Origin: Actinoallomurus spadix
Lineage (GTDB): Bacteria > Actinomycetota > Actinomycetes > Streptosporangiales > Streptosporangiaceae
Direction: 5' to 3'
Length of the DNA: 64,000 nt
Assembly: GCF_024055725.1 (NCBI RefSeq)
Contig: NZ_JAMXMX010000030.1
Span: 19,190 to 83,189, forward strand
Shown here one piece after another: positions 60,768-64,000 of the stretch. Each line of letters begins with the position of its first letter. The first letter of the stretch is position 1. Made by a program: the position numbers and the translations under genes. The notes below the pieces were generated by a model that saw only the letters and a list, made by a program, of their open reading frames with translations, searched no databases and was not told where the DNA came from.

Positions 60768-61505
60768 TCAGGCGACGGGCTGCTCGAGCATGAGCTCGGA
60801 CAGGTCGGTGATCACCTGGTGCGCTCCGTACTCGGGCAGCAGGAGGGACCGGCCGCCCCGGTCGACCCCGATGATGAGGCCGAACCCGCCGCGCCGCGCG
60901 GCACGGACGGCGGTGAGGTTCTCCTCGATGACGGCCGTCCGCGCCGGAGGTGTCCCCATCCGCCGCGCGGCCTCCCGCAGGAGGCAGAGGTCCGCCGTCG
61001 CGGGACGGATCTCGATCGGGTCGAGGGCGTCCAGACGGACGTCGAACAGCCCCGCCACGCCCGCTCGGCGCAGCAGTTCGGCGGCGTACCGGGTGGCGGA
61101 GACGGTCGCCGTGCGCAGCCCGCGCAGGCGGGCCGCGTGGACCACGCCGACCGAGGAGGCGAAGGCCCGGACGCCGAGCCGGCGGACGATCGTGAGGAAC
61201 TCCTCCTCATGACGTGAGCTCAGGCCGCGCAGGGCGTCGAAGCACAGGGGGATCTCACACGCGGTGAGGTACTCCCGGAGGCCGTCGATCGTCGTGCGCC
61301 CCTGCATGTACCGGCGGTAGTCGGTGCCCGCGTCGAAGTACCTGCACTCCTGCTCGCATACGGCGGCGTGTGAGCGCAGGAACGGATCGAGCACGGCCTT
61401 CCAGGCCGTGCCCGACGCGCGGGCGGTGTCGAGGAGGACGCCGTCCACACCGAATATCACCGCCGCGATGTCACCGCGTACGCCCTCGTGGGCTGTGGTC
61501 CGCAT
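60768..61505 (-). CDS. HAD-family protein lacking the catalytic nucleophile
   Basis: A 245-residue protein of the beta-phosphoglucomutase-like HAD subfamily, full length and well aligned in the cap (FDAGTDYRRYMQGRTTIDG) and core. Key residues are changed. Motif I reads VIFGVDGVLLD, with Gly where the nucleophilic Asp should be; the Lys motif reads EIRPATADL; motif IV reads VIEENLTAV instead of ED. It is therefore unlikely to be a phosphatase or mutase and may be a regulatory pseudoenzyme. The reading frame is intact. It sits among dormancy-type stress genes. Confidence 0.8.
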   Translation of the reverse strand: MRTTAHEGVRGDIAAVIFGVDGVLLDTARASGTAWKAVLDPFLRSHAAVCEQECRYFDAGTDYRRYMQGRTTIDGLREYLTACEIPLCFDALRGLSSRHEEEFLTIVRRLGVRAFASSVGVVHAARLRGLRTATVSATRYAAELLRRAGVAGLFDVRLDALDPIEIRPATADLCLLREAARRMGTPPARTAVIEENLTAVRAARRGGFGLIIGVDRGGRSLLLPEYGAHQVITDLSELMLEQPVA

Positions 61506-61575
61506 GAGGTTTCACCTTCTCGCGCTGTCCTCGGCGGAGCTTGCGCGACCGCCCGCCGTGGAGCGTGGCGGCCGA

Positions 61576-61791
61576 TCATGGCGGCATCACGACGGTGAGC
61601 GGCCATGAGGACGGCTCGCCGTCAAGGACGCGTGCCGCCCGTGAGGTCAGGATGACGATGGCGACGTCGGTGCCGAGGGAGCGCCATGCGGCGCGGACGG
61701 CGTCTGGTTCCTCCGCGGGCAGGACGATCGCTCCGGCGAGGCCGAAGCCCGTGACCTTGGTCCCTTCCCCGATGATCGCAATTCTGGCCAT
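61576..61791 (-). CDS. Orphan V-type ATPase subunit F-like protein
   Basis: A 71-residue protein that looks like a complete small NtpF/AtpF-type (VatF) fold. MARIAIIGEGTKVTGFGLAGA is the N-terminal strand-loop, DVAIVILTSRAARVL the central strand and helix, and WPLTVVMPP the terminal strand. No other V-ATPase subunit is in the window. Its role may have been reassigned, for example to a small regulatory protein. The ATG at 61791 has AAAGG 7 bases upstream. Confidence 0.6.
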   Translation of the reverse strand: MARIAIIGEGTKVTGFGLAGAIVLPAEEPDAVRAAWRSLGTDVAIVILTSRAARVLDGEPSSWPLTVVMPP

Positions 61792-62008
61792 CTGATGCCT
61801 TTCTTACGGTCTTCCCTTAATCGGCCGTTGTCATCCCCGTCGGAGCGTCAAGGAAGGCGTCGCCTCCCGGCCGCTCCCTGCTCACCTCCGGCCGCCCCGC
61901 GAGTGCCGTGACGGGCGGGCCGCCCGCCCGGCGACCCGGTGGCGGGGCGCTCCCTCATGGTCCGAGGGCGGGACGGCCCGGGGGCAGGGCCGCCCGGGTG
62001 CCCGGAAG

Positions 62009-62022
62009 GGGACCTTTGTCCC
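62009..62022. promoter_or_regulatory. Strong DosR-like box before universal stress gene 3
   Basis: GGGACCTTTGTCCC has both perfect DosR core arms, GGGAC and GTCCC, with a 4-base spacer. Its centre is about 35 bases before the ATG of the universal stress gene, where an activator would touch the -35 region. The rest of the 259-base gap holds a GC hairpin near 61910-61935. Confidence 0.65.
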
Positions 62023-62050
62023 GCTTAGTGCCTCTGAGGGGTGGAATCGA

Positions 62051-62746
62051 ATGGCGGTGAGCGGTTCCCGTACCCCCGAGGAGGCAGGACCCGTGATCGC
62101 CTATGTCGACGGGACACCCTCCGGTGACGACGCCGTCATCTGGGCCATCGAGGAGGCGGGCCGGCGCGGTGTGCTCGTACGGGTGCTGCCGAGACGGGAA
62201 CCGGACCGGCTGCTCGCCGAGGCCGCCGACGCCGCGATGATCGTCGTCGGATCCACGGGCTTCCTGGCCATGTCCCGCCTGGCCACCGGCTCGACCGCCA
62301 TGGAGGTCGCGGTCCGCGCGGACGTCCCGGTCGTCGTCATCCGCCCCGGCCTGCCCGACGCCGCGCCCGGACCGTCGGCCGGCCGGGTCGTGGCCGGAGT
62401 GGACGGGACCGACCTGTCGCGGGCGGCGATCCGGTTCGCCTTCGCCGAGGCCGACGACCACGAGTGCGGCCTCACCCTGGTCCACGCCGTCGACCGGGAG
62501 GAGGACCGGGAGCCGGCGGAGGCCATGCTCACGCGGCTCGCGGGCGAACGCCCGGACGTGCGGACGGTCGTCCGCGCCGGCCTGGCGAGCGCGATACTGA
62601 TCGAGGAGTCCGCCGGCGCGGAGCTCCTCGTGGTCGGGTCGCGGGGCCGTGCCGGGCTGAGCGGCATGATGCTCGGCTCGGTGAGCCAGGCCGTCGTCCA
62701 CCGGGCCCACTGCCCGGTCGCCGTCGTCCGCGCGACTCCCCCCTGA
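62051..62746 (+). CDS. Tandem universal stress protein 3 with shortened first domain
   Basis: A 231-residue protein with two UspA domains. The first (about 12-97) is shortened: it lacks the usual central helices between VIAYVDGTPSGDDAVIWAIEEA and AMIVVGSTG, but keeps GSTGFLAMSRLATGS. The second (about 107-229) is more complete, with GSRGRAGLSGMMLGS. The best DosR-like box of the window lies just upstream. Confidence 0.88.
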   Translation: MAVSGSRTPEEAGPVIAYVDGTPSGDDAVIWAIEEAGRRGVLVRVLPRREPDRLLAEAADAAMIVVGSTGFLAMSRLATGSTAMEVAVRADVPVVVIRPGLPDAAPGPSAGRVVAGVDGTDLSRAAIRFAFAEADDHECGLTLVHAVDREEDREPAEAMLTRLAGERPDVRTVVRAGLASAILIEESAGAELLVVGSRGRAGLSGMMLGSVSQAVVHRAHCPVAVVRATPP

Positions 62747-62811
62747 CGCCGGCCCGGCCTCCGATGACCGGCCTCGTGACCGTACGTCAAGCGGATCCGC
62801 CGAAGATCGCC

Positions 62812-62817
62812 TAATCT
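62812..62817 (+). promoter_or_regulatory. -10 element of leaderless GAF gene
   Basis: TAATCT ends 7 bases before the GTG at 62825, and no ribosome binding site is seen, so a leaderless transcript is likely. A GCGGATCCGC palindrome lies at 62791-62800. Confidence 0.5.
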
Positions 62818-62824
62818 GCGGTGG

Positions 62825-63637
62825 GTGCGGCTACCTCCCAGACGCAACCGGCGTCCCGTCGGGCGCATCTACCTCACCACCGGCGTCAGCGTCGCCTCCG
62901 TCGGCCTGGTCGCCCTGGCGGGCGCCGAGGCCGGCGACGGCGGCGCGCTCAAACCCTGGTGGATCGCGCTCAGCATCATCATGAGCGTGGTGGGCGCCGC
63001 GGTCCCCGGCTACGAGCAGATCCGCAAGGAGCGCCTGCGCAAGGAGGCCGAGCAGGCCGCCATCGAGGCCGCCGTCGAGATGCGGGTGACGATGAACGAC
63101 GCGCTCGACCCGATCGTCCGGCAGCTCGGCCGCATCGCGACCGCCACGACCCGCCAGGAGCGCGGCAACCTGCGGGAGGCCACCGTCCCGATGATCCTCG
63201 ATTCGGCCGCGCACCTCATCGACGCCGAACGCGTCCGGGCCTGCTGGTTCCGGTTCGTCCCGGGAAAGCCGCGCAAGCTGGAACCCGTGCAGTACGCCGG
63301 GCGCGCGGACGAGCCGGTGACGGTGTTCGAGGAGGGCACGGTCGAGGGCGACTCGGTGTTCGCGATGATCCGGCACAACCAGTCCGTCGTGGCGCTGGAC
63401 GTGGAGACCGACCCGCCGCCGGGGTGGCACGGCTCGGCGCAGCACGGGTACCGCTCGTTCATCGCGGTGCCGGTGGTCGCCGGAGAGCGGGCGTTCGGCA
63501 TGCTGACGGTCGACGCCATCGACGTCGCCGGGGTGACCGAGGCGGAGGTGCCGTTCGTGCGGCTCCTGGCCGGCCTGCTCGCGGACGCCCTCGCGTACGG
63601 CGCGCCGGACGAGGGGCTGCTCCGGATCGGGCGGTGA
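62825..63637 (+). CDS. Membrane-anchored GAF-domain protein
   Basis: A 270-residue protein. Two hydrophobic helices (about 15-33 and 45-63) precede a charged coiled coil (IRKERLRKEAEQAAIEAAVE, about 66-110) and a GAF domain (about 120-260, with YRSFIAVPVVAGERAFGMLTV). No kinase, phosphatase or cyclase domain is attached. It may sense a ligand or redox state and pass the signal to a partner. GTG 62825 is set by the TAATCT promoter. Confidence 0.78.
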   Translation: MRLPPRRNRRPVGRIYLTTGVSVASVGLVALAGAEAGDGGALKPWWIALSIIMSVVGAAVPGYEQIRKERLRKEAEQAAIEAAVEMRVTMNDALDPIVRQLGRIATATTRQERGNLREATVPMILDSAAHLIDAERVRACWFRFVPGKPRKLEPVQYAGRADEPVTVFEEGTVEGDSVFAMIRHNQSVVALDVETDPPPGWHGSAQHGYRSFIAVPVVAGERAFGMLTVDAIDVAGVTEAEVPFVRLLAGLLADALAYGAPDEGLLRIGR

Positions 63638-63775
63638 CCGGCCACGGCCCGCGCCGGGTCACTCCGGTCCGGACCGGCCGGTGACCCGGCGAGCGCCGTG
63701 TCAGAGGGCGAGCGGTGATCCGGATTGACCTGCGCCCTGACGGCACCGACACTTGCGGATAGGGAGGGAGTGGAT

Positions 63776-63937
63776 ATGGCGGACGACATCGTCGTACAGG
63801 ACTCCGACGATCGGTCGGAGCGCATGATCCGTGACCCCAAGCGCTACTTCGCCGAGGCCCGGCGGCGGGCCGAGCGAGAGGTCAGGCGCGAGGTCGAGAG
63901 CGGGCCGCGCCGGGCCGAGCGCGCGGAGCACGGTTAG
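63776..63937 (+). CDS. Small charged hypothetical protein (53 aa)
   Basis: A 53-residue protein, MADDIVVQDSDDRSERM at the start and a long Arg/Glu helix (YFAEARRRAEREVRREVE) after it. ATG 63776 lies 5 bases after AGGGAGGGAG. The composition suggests a soluble helical protein, perhaps a nucleic-acid or protein partner. I do not recognise a family with certainty. The remaining 63 bases of the window are GC tracts without a gene. Confidence 0.6.
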   Translation: MADDIVVQDSDDRSERMIRDPKRYFAEARRRAEREVRREVESGPRRAERAEHG

Positions 63938-64000
63938 CCACCGGACCCGGTCCGAACGCCCGTACGCCGGCGCGGGCCCCCCCCGGGGCCCCCGCCCGCG

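Overview
The window is about 64 kb of very GC-rich DNA with GTG and TTG starts, many 4-base ATGA/GTGA overlaps and several apparently leaderless genes. It carries typical actinobacterial markers: an Rne/Rng-rplU-rpmA-obgE-proB-proA block, nadD-rsfS-phosphatase-tRNA, a WhiJ/Scr1-type regulator with a DUF397 protein and an AbaA-like ATPase, and Acg, Rv1733c and universal stress proteins. Together these suggest a filamentous actinomycete, probably of the order Streptosporangiales; the order is an inference from gene content and style, not from a search.

Layout. (1) 1-11.5 kb: one tightly overlapping operon for an unidentified glycoconjugate or lipid-linked product. It contains an Alg13-like glycosyltransferase, two methyltransferases, a radical SAM enzyme, an epimerase-aminotransferase fusion, a priming sugar-phosphate transferase, a HAD phosphatase, a 30-codon small ORF, two half ABC exporters and a second glycosyltransferase. 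(2) 11.6-12.4 kb: a VapBC-like toxin-antitoxin pair behind a perfect 20-bp palindrome. (3) 12.4-25 kb: housekeeping genes (two radical-SAM-associated proteins, RNase E/G, L21, L27, ObgE, ProB, ProA), interrupted by a LacI regulator with a divergent small gene. (4) 25-38.4 kb: accessory metabolism and regulation. This holds an epoxide hydrolase, a TetR/SDR/quinone oxidoreductase group, a LysR/MFS pair, the Scr1-DUF397-ATPase locus, a PadR/HD-hydrolase pair, and a GH3 beta-glucosidase with its ROK repressor. (5) 38.4-50.5 kb: M48 protease, PaaK-like ligase, nadD-rsfS-phosphatase preceded by two chained micro-ORFs, tRNA-Ala(GGC), an APC permease with an HbpS-like protein, a PAC2 protein, GlsB, RecQ, a nitronate monooxygenase and a VanZ protein. 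(6) 50.6-55.2 kb: a compact stressosome operon (RsbR, RsbS, RsbT, an ATPase-SpoIIE fusion and an RsbU-like phosphatase). (7) 55.2-56.3 kb: two small secreted proteins, one a Cys/Trp/Gly-rich mini-protein. (8) 56.8-64 kb: a dormancy-like island with three universal stress proteins, an Acg-type flavoprotein, an Rv1733c-like membrane protein, a HAD protein that has lost its nucleophile, an orphan V-ATPase F-like protein and a GAF protein. Three sites there resemble the mycobacterial DosR box, one of them with perfect core arms.

The most novel-looking items are the first operon with its embedded small ORF, the Cys/Trp-rich secreted peptide, the dormancy island with its degenerate HAD and orphan VatF, the PadR-linked alarmone-hydrolase-like membrane protein, and the coupled micro-ORFs ahead of nadD. 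Long minus-strand frames opposite real genes were treated as GC-driven shadows.
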